A DNA stretch of 35,295 nt, taken from NCBI GenBank assembly GCA_016193385.1, contig JACPSF010000077.1, positions 1 to 35,295 of the forward strand, read 5' to 3'. This DNA comes from Deltaproteobacteria bacterium. GTDB lineage: Bacteria > Desulfobacterota_B > Binatia > UBA9968. Shown piece after piece: positions 7,273 through 14,546 of the stretch; within the stretch, counting starts at the first letter, position 1; each line of letters opens with the position of its first letter. The position numbers and the translations under genes are program-made. The notes beneath the pieces were generated by a model. That model did no database searches, was not told the DNA's origin, and saw only the letters and a program-made list of their open reading frames with translations.

Positions 7273-8184
7273 ATGGAAAAAGTACGAAGCCTGCGGGATG
7301 CGATTGCTCGCGATATAGACCACGGCATGGCTGTGGCTATGGGGTGCGGGCTTGAATCCCTGATCCCTTTCGCGGCCGGCTACGAAATCATTCGGCAGAA
7401 AAAAAAAGATCTCAACCTGATCGCCCCGATTTCGGACATGCAGTTCGATCAACTGATTGGCGCCGGCTGTGTCAAAAAAGTCATCTCATCTTGGGTAGGA
7501 AATGTGGCGGCGGGGTTGGGGCATAATTTTCGCCGGGCCATGGAGGACGGCATCCCGCATTTCCTGGAAGTCGAGGAGCACTCCAACTTTACGCTCGGCC
7601 TGGCTCTTAAGGCAGCCGCGCTGGGAGTGCCTTTTCTCCCGACGAAGACAGCCCGGGGAACGGACTTTACTCGCGGTGAGCATTTTTCGACCGTCCGGTG
7701 TCCTTTCTCCAACGAGGAGCTTTTGGCGGTGCGGGCCGTGGTTCCCGATGTGGCGATTCTTCATGTGCAGCGTTCCGATCCGGAGGGAAACGCTCACGCC
7801 TGGGGGAACCTGGGGGTAGTGCAGGAGGCAGCCTTTGCGGCAAAAAAAGTTATCTTAACCTGCGAGGAAATCGTAGAGCACGAAGTCATCTTGAGCGATC
7901 CGAATCGAACCGTGATCCCTGGCTTTCTCGTCTCCAGCGTCATCCATCTGCCCTTCGGATCTCATCCTTCGCCGGCCCAGGGTTACGCGCGCAGGGACGA
8001 TGATTTCTACTTCACTTACCACAAGGAGTCACGCACCCGGGATGGGTTTGAGCGCTGGCTGGAAAAATGGATCCTGGGCGTGAGAGATCACGAGAGCTAT
8101 CTCGCCCTCCTCGGCCCGGATCGCCTCAAGAAGCTTACGCCCGAAGGCAACCTCTTCTCCCCTTCTGTAAGCTACAATTTCTAG
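7273..8184 (+). CDS. Family I CoA-transferase, alpha subunit
   Basis: 303-residue protein resembling glutaconate/3-oxoacid CoA-transferase subunit A. It shows the family's N-terminal region with 'GCGLESLIPFA' (about 24-34), GAGCVKKVISSWVG (about 62-75) and the 'DPEGNAHAWGN' region (about 169-180). Together with the beta subunit encoded 9 bp downstream it would move CoA between carboxylic acids in the cytoplasm. It starts 23 bp after the remnant of the 2Fe-2S gene, so the CoA-transferase was probably co-transcribed with the molybdenum hydroxylase and may activate its carboxylate product. The ATG at 7273 has no clear ribosome binding site. The acyl substrate cannot be read from sequence. Confidence 0.85.
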   Translation: MEKVRSLRDAIARDIDHGMAVAMGCGLESLIPFAAGYEIIRQKKKDLNLIAPISDMQFDQLIGAGCVKKVISSWVGNVAAGLGHNFRRAMEDGIPHFLEVEEHSNFTLGLALKAAALGVPFLPTKTARGTDFTRGEHFSTVRCPFSNEELLAVRAVVPDVAILHVQRSDPEGNAHAWGNLGVVQEAAFAAKKVILTCEEIVEHEVILSDPNRTVIPGFLVSSVIHLPFGSHPSPAQGYARRDDDFYFTYHKESRTRDGFERWLEKWILGVRDHESYLALLGPDRLKKLTPEGNLFSPSVSYNF

Positions 8185-8193
8185 AGACCAGCT

Positions 8194-8949
8194 TTGAACT
8201 ACACGGCCAGAGAACTCATGGTGGTCGCCGCGGCGCGCGAGATTCGCGAGGGAGAAAAAGTCTTCGTCGGGATGCGCCTCCCCCTTTTAGGCTTTGCCGT
8301 CGCCAAGGAACTCCACGCTCCCCATGCCGTGGGGATCTTTGAAAACGGCGTGATCCGTGACTGGCCGGCGCTGGAGTCTATCCTTACGATAAGCGATCCG
8401 CCCAATCTGGCTCGTTCTCTCTATTGCGGCGGGGTCCTCGATGTCATGGGCCTGCTTCAACGCGGTCAGATTGATCTCGGCTTTATCGGGGGTGCTGAGG
8501 TAGACCGGTTCGGCAACCTCAATACCCATTGGGTCATGGAGAACGGCAGGAAAGTGCGGCTTCCCGGAAGCGGTGGGGCCGCCGACATCGCAACCCTAGC
8601 AGGCCGCTGCATTATCATCATGAACCATGAGAGGCGTCGCTTCACACCCCGGGTCCATTTTGTCACGTCACCGGGGTATGGAGAGGGTGGAAACTGGCGC
8701 GCGCGCAATCATCTGCCCGGGGGTGGCCCGTACCGGGTCATTACCAGCCTCGGGATCTTTTCCTTCGATGAAACGAGCCGCCAGATGGTTCTGAGCTCCC
8801 GACATCCGGGGGTGACCGTGGAGGAGATCCAACGGGAGACCGGTTGGCTGCTCAGGATCTCGGAAGACCTTGAGGAGACAACTTCGCCCTCCCCAGAGGA
8901 ACTGGCAGTCGTGAGAAAGTACGACCCTAAGCGGGTCTGGACCTCATAG
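8194..8949 (+). CDS. Family I CoA-transferase, beta subunit
   Basis: 251-residue partner of the preceding gene. It holds the ENG motif in GIFENGVI (about residues 46-53), whose glutamate is the CoA-accepting catalytic residue in this family, and the GSGGAADI glycine loop (about 125-132). The TTG at 8194 is the first start in frame, 9 bp after the alpha subunit stop; no good ribosome binding site is visible, suggesting translational coupling. Length and motif order are those of GctB/IpdB-like beta subunits. Steroid-ring enzymes IpdAB are relatives, but nothing else here supports steroid catabolism. The operon appears to end here, 123 bp before the next promoter. Confidence 0.85.
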   Translation: MNYTARELMVVAAAREIREGEKVFVGMRLPLLGFAVAKELHAPHAVGIFENGVIRDWPALESILTISDPPNLARSLYCGGVLDVMGLLQRGQIDLGFIGGAEVDRFGNLNTHWVMENGRKVRLPGSGGAADIATLAGRCIIIMNHERRRFTPRVHFVTSPGYGEGGNWRARNHLPGGGPYRVITSLGIFSFDETSRQMVLSSRHPGVTVEEIQRETGWLLRISEDLEETTSPSPEELAVVRKYDPKRVWTS

Positions 8950-9072
8950 ACTACGACGCCAGGTTGGATCGACTTTAGCCGCGCCTTCACCACAAACAAA
9001 AGAACCCATTGCTACCGCCGCTCAGCCCCAAAAGGTGCCCCCTGACTAGAAGCGATGCTATCAGATCAATCA

Positions 9073-9102
9073 TTGACATTTCATACGTAAATGGTTTATA
9101 TT
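9073..9102 (+). promoter_or_regulatory. Sigma-70-like promoter of the acyltransferase gene
   Basis: A perfect TTGACA (9073-9078) is followed after 18 bp by TATATT (9097-9102), five of six bases of the -10 consensus. Transcription should begin near 9109, leaving a very short leader before the ATG at 9119 or about 30 nt before the in-frame ATG at 9140. Confidence 0.6.
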
Positions 9103-9118
9103 TCAAAGCAAATTTACA

Positions 9119-10144
9119 ATGCGTCCCTTCACTCATACGATGCGCCTCAAAAATGTCCGGTTATGGCTACTTTACCGATCTCTGGAAGGTATCTTCCTTA
9201 TCCTTTTAAAGCTAGTAAAAACCCTCCCCCTTGATCTATTCCAGCGTCTATCCGCGCCCATAGTTAAAGGCCTCGTGTGCTTTGTGATACCCCGGAGGCG
9301 TATTATCAGAAACCTCAACGCCGCGTTTGGCCAGAGATACTCGCCCGCCACCAAAAAGGGTATAGCCAAAGGCGTTCAGGAGCACTTCGTGAGAAACCTG
9401 ATGGATTGCTTCTTCCAACTAGGCCACCCCGAATACGTCCGGCAGGTTGCGACCATTGAAGGTTTAGAGAACCTGGAGTCTGCCCTGGCCAAAGGAAAGG
9501 GCGTCATTGCTCTAGGCGCTCATATCGGCAATTTCGTTCTGGTAGGCGCGCGCCTCGGCGTGGAGGGATATCCCTTTTCCACCCTCTTCCGTATTCCTAA
9601 AGAAAAAAGAATAACCAGCGTCGTCCACCGCTACCTCCCCTACTTCCACCAGCACATCATTCCATCTCGCCCCAAGCGTCTGGCCGTGAGGAAAATTCTC
9701 GATGCCCTCAAAAAAAACGAGATCGTCTTTGTCCTGGGTGACAACTTGAAGAGAGGGAAAGTCGAAACCATCTTGTTCGGCCAGCCGGTGCCGTCGCCGC
9801 GGGGACCCGTAAGTTTGGCGCTCCGCTCAGGAGCGGCGATCATCCCGGTGTATTTGGTGCGGAATTATCAGGGGGGGTTGCAGCTCGTCATCGAGCCTGA
9901 GATCCCTCTTAGCAGGAACGGAGACCTGAGTCGAGACATCACCCACAGCACGCAGCAAATCGTACGCCATCTTGAGCAGCTCATCCGACGTTATCCTGAC
10001 CAGTGGAACTGGCTCACCGTCCGCATGAGAAACAGTCATGGATACATATACTCGATGGGAGGCGATTCAAACTCCGCCTTCACCTCTGAGACTCCCGGAA
10101 CCCCTTTGGCTAGCTCAACGATGGTTTCCTCCAGATCCGATTGA
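9119..10144 (+). CDS. Lysophospholipid acyltransferase family protein (LpxL/HtrB-like)
   Basis: Membrane-anchored acyltransferase related to lipid A late acyltransferases, which move an acyl chain from acyl-ACP to a lipid acceptor at the inner membrane. A hydrophobic N-terminal segment (about 15-58) precedes the catalytic block GAHIGNFVL (about 133-141), the LGDN region (about 208-211), 'SLALRSGAAIIPVY' (about 236-249) and the closing QWNWLTVR (about 294-301). His135 is present, but the family acid of the HX4D/E motif is replaced by Val140, so activity is uncertain. The last ~38 codons run antisense through the 3' end of the converging gene and are probably not part of the fold. Start may be 9119 or 9140; neither has a good ribosome binding site. 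Confidence 0.8.
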   Translation: MRPFTHTMRLKNVRLWLLYRSLEGIFLILLKLVKTLPLDLFQRLSAPIVKGLVCFVIPRRRIIRNLNAAFGQRYSPATKKGIAKGVQEHFVRNLMDCFFQLGHPEYVRQVATIEGLENLESALAKGKGVIALGAHIGNFVLVGARLGVEGYPFSTLFRIPKEKRITSVVHRYLPYFHQHIIPSRPKRLAVRKILDALKKNEIVFVLGDNLKRGKVETILFGQPVPSPRGPVSLALRSGAAIIPVYLVRNYQGGLQLVIEPEIPLSRNGDLSRDITHSTQQIVRHLEQLIRRYPDQWNWLTVRMRNSHGYIYSMGGDSNSAFTSETPGTPLASSTMVSSRSD

Positions 10145-10854
10145 GCGAGGACACCTGAAAGATAGACCTTCCCCTTTTCGGCCCGGACGGTGACGGGGAG
10201 ATTGCGGGTTTTTGGCGAGACCACGAGGGCGGCTTGTACCCTGGCGGTCACGGTCAGATCCTGAAAGGCCCGCTCCGAGTCCGGAGTTGGCTGGTAGTCT
10301 TCACGGCGCGCCGCTTCAACCACCAAAACGGCCGCCGTCTCCAGGGTCATCTGAGCAATGTTGAGCACCAGATCGTATCGGCTGGGGTCGCGCCAATCGG
10401 CGCCGAAGACTGCCTGCAGCCTGCGGTAGCGGGCTTTATCCACCTGTTCGATGTATTGGGTCGCGGCTTGTTCGGCCATCCCTTCACGGGCGCAGACCTG
10501 CTGGACCCGAAATGCCATCGGAGCAGTGAGATGAACTTTTAAGACATGGCGGATGCCAGGGAAGAGCTCATGTCCTGCGTGGCCATGGTAGACAAGGTTG
10601 CCCTCTTGGGCCACCTCGCACATCACGGCCTGCAGAACGATGCGGTACAGCCGCATGCTCTCCAGCCAGCGCTCCCACCAGTGGGGCTCCGTTTCCAGGA
10701 CTTCGGTGAACTTCGCTTCCGGTATGCCGTAACGCTGACTCGCTTCTACAAGGACCTCGCGGCTGACGCAACGGTAGCCCAAAATGCCAGCCACCCGCTC
10801 CGCCAAAGCCTGACCGCCGCTAAAAGCCCCCCGTGTAATCGTAATAATAGGCAT
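10036..10854 (-). CDS. Cytidylate-kinase-like protein with C-terminal BON domain
   Basis: 272-residue two-domain protein. Residues 1-190 resemble the cytidylate kinase-like family: an N-terminal strand (MPIITITRG), a glycine-rich nucleotide-binding loop GAFSGGQALAE (9-19) and a kinase-like core with an arginine-rich lid region (about 112-155). Residues about 200-265 form a BON domain (alternating strands, 'VYLSGVLAQSDLEETIVELA', 'GVSEV'), a module that usually binds phospholipid or polypeptide surfaces. The ATG at 10854 is chosen over a GTG at 10875 because the GGGAGGGAG purine run lies 5-6 bp upstream. It converges on the acyltransferase gene with a 109-bp overlap. It may phosphorylate a nucleotide-like or unknown substrate at an envelope site; this is inference. 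Confidence 0.85.
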   Translation of the reverse strand: MPIITITRGAFSGGQALAERVAGILGYRCVSREVLVEASQRYGIPEAKFTEVLETEPHWWERWLESMRLYRIVLQAVMCEVAQEGNLVYHGHAGHELFPGIRHVLKVHLTAPMAFRVQQVCAREGMAEQAATQYIEQVDKARYRRLQAVFGADWRDPSRYDLVLNIAQMTLETAAVLVVEAARREDYQPTPDSERAFQDLTVTARVQAALVVSPKTRNLPVTVRAEKGKVYLSGVLAQSDLEETIVELAKGVPGVSEVKAEFESPPIEYMYP

Positions 10855-11563
10855 AGATTCTCCCTCCCTCAGCACGGGATTTTCGGGCGCTCCCCTTGCG
10901 GGGTTGGCCTCTTAAACCCTCTTTAACACAGCCACGCGATTCAGTCTATTCCTTACCTGCCGCTTCACTGAGTTCGTCCCAGGCTCACCACTCTCCTCAC
11001 CGAGCTGCAGCAAACTTCACTCCTTTCCCTGGAGAGCCCTCTTAATTCGGTGCGGTCAACACAAGGTAGAACTCAGGTGCAGCTACCGAGACTTAACTCG
11101 GGAGGAAATCTTCTACGATCTGTGTTCTTGCGACACTACTTTCTTAGACCTACGAAAGAGACCGCAGAAGTTTCTTAAAAATTGGAAACGATCGAGTTGC
11201 TATTCTCTCGATGATACCCCAGTTTTTTTATTAGGTCCGTCCTCTTCCAATAGCAGAATCTCTAATAAATCAATCCATTGCCTTGTGTGTTATCATTCCG
11301 CCCAGGCTTTTCCGGACTACTCATCGCTTATTATTGAGATGGTATGATCCTTGCTCACCCTGCGTCAGAATCCCAGCTATTTCATCCCAAAACGAGGCGA
11401 TCCACAGATCAGTTCCCTTTCTAGAAGGATGTTGGCGGTTGTTGAACGCAGGCTGTTAAGCAGTTGCGCGGGCATTTTTTTCAGTTTTCGCCAGCTTGGT
11501 CTCAAAGAAGATCCCTATCATTTTTTCGCTATCCTACTATTATAGGAGAGGGAGGAAGGAACG
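10855..11563. other. Intergenic region without a supportable gene
   Basis: About 700 bp between divergent genes. It should hold promoters for the kinase-BON gene (-) and the operon starting at 11564 (+), but no pair of boxes with good spacing was found. A TATGAT at 11343-11348 preceded by TGG is a possible extended -10. The short frame at 11351-11545 lacks a ribosome binding site and recognisable features. Confidence 0.45.
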
Positions 11564-12655
11564 ATGGACCGAACCGTTTCCCCTAAGAAATTGTGGTGCC
11601 GAGGCGGCTTCAATAACCGCTCCTTAATCGGACTCGGGATTGTTTTGATGGTGGTTACCGGCAGCCTGGTGACGCCTCTTGTAGTCAAGGCCAATCCCTA
11701 CCTGAGCAAGCCGGGCGATGCAGCGGCGGTGGTGAGCGCAGCTACCTGCGCGACAACCGGGGGCTTCGTGCACTTCTACGCTGCCATGGACAATGGTCTG
11801 TTTGACAAATACGGGATCAAGGTCAACCATGTCGCTCTCCGCGGGCCTCCAATTGCGCTGCCGGCTCTGTCCACCGATCAGGTCCAGTTTCTGTATTGTG
11901 CTGCTGATGCCACGATCCCCGGCATGGCCACTGGAATGGATGCCAAGCTGGTTGCCTCCCCGCACGTAGGACTCCCCTGGGTTCTCTTGGCCAGGAAGGA
12001 CATCAAGAAGGTTGAGGATTTGAGGGGTAAGACCATCGGGGTGTCCCGTACGGGCGATTTGGATCACCGGGTGTCAAAGGCGCTTCTGAAAAAGTTCAAC
12101 TTGACTGAGGAGGAGGTGAAGATCCGTTCCATCGGCGGCAGCCAGCCCGAGAAATATCAGGCGATGGTGATGGACATCATCCAAGCTACCCCTGTTGGGC
12201 CGCCTCTGGACGTCCAGGGAAAGAAGGATGGCTTCAATTTAATCTACCACCTAAACGATCTGGGCATGCCGTTCATTTATAGCTCCCTGCACACGAACTT
12301 CAAGACTTTGAAGGAGCGACCTGGGCTCGTGCAGAAATTTGTCGCAGCGATGGCCGAAGCCGTTTACTTCGTGGAAAAGAACCCGGACAAGGCCAAGGCC
12401 TCCATTGGTCAGGTCCATAAGCTCGATGACCCAGAGGCTCTCCAATCCGCATATGATACGTTTTCCAAGACGATCATCAACCGGCGAATGATTGTGCCTG
12501 CAAACGCGGTGGTTGAGGCGGTGCAGATCGCCCGGGAGGCGGGCACAAACATCAGGAAGAAGCCAGAGGACCTCTACGACAACGGCTTCGTCGAGAACTT
12601 AGAAAAGAGCGGCTTCCTGAGAGAGATCTGGGGAGGTTCGGTTCCTGGCAAATAG
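11564..12655 (+). CDS. Periplasmic substrate-binding protein (NMT1/THI5-like)
   Basis: 363-residue binding protein of the NMT1/TauA/SsuA type, which in related systems delivers thiamine precursors, sulfonates, nitrate or aromatic acids to an ABC transporter. A signal peptide with hydrophobic core at about 21-42 ends in a likely cleavage site VKA-NP near residue 43. The mature part has the two-lobed pattern: 'GGFVHFYAAMDNGLFDKYGI' early, then 'VEDLRGKTIGVSRTGDLD' at the interlobe. GGAGGAAGGA directly upstream supports the ATG at 11564. No permease or ATPase is adjacent; the next gene, 26 bp on, is hyuB. It probably captures the substrate of the downstream hydantoinase cluster, using a transporter encoded elsewhere, or acts as a sensor. 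Confidence 0.85.
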   Translation: MDRTVSPKKLWCRGGFNNRSLIGLGIVLMVVTGSLVTPLVVKANPYLSKPGDAAAVVSAATCATTGGFVHFYAAMDNGLFDKYGIKVNHVALRGPPIALPALSTDQVQFLYCAADATIPGMATGMDAKLVASPHVGLPWVLLARKDIKKVEDLRGKTIGVSRTGDLDHRVSKALLKKFNLTEEEVKIRSIGGSQPEKYQAMVMDIIQATPVGPPLDVQGKKDGFNLIYHLNDLGMPFIYSSLHTNFKTLKERPGLVQKFVAAMAEAVYFVEKNPDKAKASIGQVHKLDDPEALQSAYDTFSKTIINRRMIVPANAVVEAVQIAREAGTNIRKKPEDLYDNGFVENLEKSGFLREIWGGSVPGK

Positions 12656-12681
12656 AAAAGAGACCTCAGTGGGGGAAGAAG

Positions 12682-14436
12682 ATGAACCAACAGATAAGAG
12701 TCGACGAAACCACATTGACTGTCGTCTGGCACGGGTTGCAGCGAATCTGCCGTGAAATGCGCTATCTGGTTGAGCGCACGGGACAAAACTACCTGATTTC
12801 CCAGATGCACGACCTATCTGTGGGGATCTGGGATAATCAGGCCCGCACGCTAGCCATTCCCACGGGACTTCCCGCGCAATTCGTGGGGGGCAAGCTCTCG
12901 GTCCGCTACATTCAAGAAGAGTTTGGAGAGAAAATCTATCCCGGAGATGTTTTCTTGGTGAACGATCCTTACCATGGGCACTGCAACCACGTTCCGGACT
13001 GGGCTTTTTACAAGCCCATCTTTTTCCGAGGCGAGCTTCTCTTCTTTACTATGGCTCGGGCTCACCAAGAGGATACAGGGGCCGCCTATCCTGGAGCCTA
13101 CTTCCATAACCCGTACGACATTCATTCGGAAGGCATACTGATCCCTCCGACTAAAGTGTTTGAAAGAGGCCAGGAGTGCGAGGCAATTTACAAACTGATC
13201 CTGAACAACGTGCGCTTCCCGGAGGGAGTTCGGGTCGATAACTACGCCCAACTGGGCGCATTGAACGTGTGTGAGAACCGGCTGCGAGAGCTTTTAGAGA
13301 AATACGGCCGAGATGTGATCCTTGCCTGTGTTGACGAAATGATCCGCAGGACCGAGATAGCGGTTCGCGAGTCGATTCACCGGATCCCGGATGGAACCTA
13401 TTACGGAGAATCGGCCACGGATGACGACGGTGTCAAATTGGGGGTTCCCGTCTGGGTGCGTTGCGAGGTTACGGTCAAAGGCGACGAGATGGTGATCGAT
13501 TTTTCCAAGAGCGATCCCCAGCAAAAGGGGTTTATTAACGCGACCTATTTCACGACCTATTGCTACGCAATCGCCGGCGCCATCCTGTTTTGCGATCCGG
13601 CCCTGGCCGACTACCACAACGAGGGTACCATGAATCCCATCACGGTGATTGCTCCTGAGGGGAGTGTGGTTAACGCCCGTTATCCGGCCCCGACAGGAGG
13701 CGCGCCCGTCAATGTCGGCGGAAACATGCTGGAAGCATTGGTCATGGCTTTTTCCTCGGCGCTTCCAGAGCGGGCTGCTGCTTGCTGGGGGCGGCGGTAC
13801 GGGCATTACGTTTTTGGGAACAATCCGCGGACGGGACAGCTCTACGTAATGGCGGGTTACGAGGTGGAGGGGGGAGGGGGAGCTGTTCGGGGCTATGACG
13901 GCTGGAACGGCGTCGCGACCCTTGCCACTCTTGGGGAACTCAACCGGGGGAACATTGAAGAGATTGAGATTCGCTATCCGTGGCGCATGTTGTGCCAGGA
14001 GATGCGGCCGGATAGCGGGGGACCCGGCAAGTGGAGAGGAGCCCCGGGGCTGCGCTGGGGTGGCCTGAACGAGGGCGGAGAAGCCGGGTTCCACACCGGA
14101 GCGGGACAAGGCGAAACCACCTTTGCTCCAGGGGCGCTGGGCGGCTGGTCGACGTTTCCGAATCGAGGCTGGATTTTACGGGATGGCCAGGAGATCCCGA
14201 TTCATTGTCACCGCTTGTATCAGGTGCAACCTGGGGATGCCGTGTGGAAGGAAGCGGGGGGAGGAGCCGGGGTCGGGAATCCAACGGAACGCGACCCGCA
14301 GAAAGTCTTGGAAGATGTCGTCATCAGTCAGGTGGTGAGTATCGAGGCGGCCCAGGATATATACAAGGTAGTGATCGATCCCGAAACTTTGACAATTGAC
14401 GAGGAAAAGACTCGCCTTCTGCGAGCCGGTGGTTAA
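12682..14436 (+). CDS. hyuB: Hydantoinase B/oxoprolinase family subunit
   Basis: 584-residue HyuB-type subunit. With HyuA it would hydrolyse a cyclic amide such as a hydantoin or 5-oxoproline with ATP, or carboxylate a ketone in the acetone carboxylase branch. Family landmarks include 'NDPYHGHCNHVPDW' (about 94-107), 'RAHQEDTGA' (about 127-135), 'DIHSEGILIPPTKV' (about 149-162) and the glycine-rich C-terminal region. Spacing from the binding-protein gene is 26 bp and GGGGGAAGAAG precedes the ATG. Here B comes before A, with 110 bp between them. Length is normal for the family. The exact substrate cannot be inferred. Confidence 0.9.
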   Translation: MNQQIRVDETTLTVVWHGLQRICREMRYLVERTGQNYLISQMHDLSVGIWDNQARTLAIPTGLPAQFVGGKLSVRYIQEEFGEKIYPGDVFLVNDPYHGHCNHVPDWAFYKPIFFRGELLFFTMARAHQEDTGAAYPGAYFHNPYDIHSEGILIPPTKVFERGQECEAIYKLILNNVRFPEGVRVDNYAQLGALNVCENRLRELLEKYGRDVILACVDEMIRRTEIAVRESIHRIPDGTYYGESATDDDGVKLGVPVWVRCEVTVKGDEMVIDFSKSDPQQKGFINATYFTTYCYAIAGAILFCDPALADYHNEGTMNPITVIAPEGSVVNARYPAPTGGAPVNVGGNMLEALVMAFSSALPERAAACWGRRYGHYVFGNNPRTGQLYVMAGYEVEGGGGAVRGYDGWNGVATLATLGELNRGNIEEIEIRYPWRMLCQEMRPDSGGPGKWRGAPGLRWGGLNEGGEAGFHTGAGQGETTFAPGALGGWSTFPNRGWILRDGQEIPIHCHRLYQVQPGDAVWKEAGGGAGVGNPTERDPQKVLEDVVISQVVSIEAAQDIYKVVIDPETLTIDEEKTRLLRAGG

Positions 14437-14546
14437 CCACTCTGGCATGAAGGGGGAAGCGGGTTCAGAGAGAGGGCATTTCCTAGAATCCGCGAGAGTA
14501 CAGAATATGTTTTTAATGATTGACCCGGCAAAAGGAGTCTATCCAG

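Noticed and set aside
11351..11545. 64-residue + strand frame
   Set aside because: No ribosome binding site and no recognisable features; lies in the leader region of the binding-protein gene.
13294..14109. 271-residue minus-strand frame
   Set aside because: Antisense shadow of hyuB.
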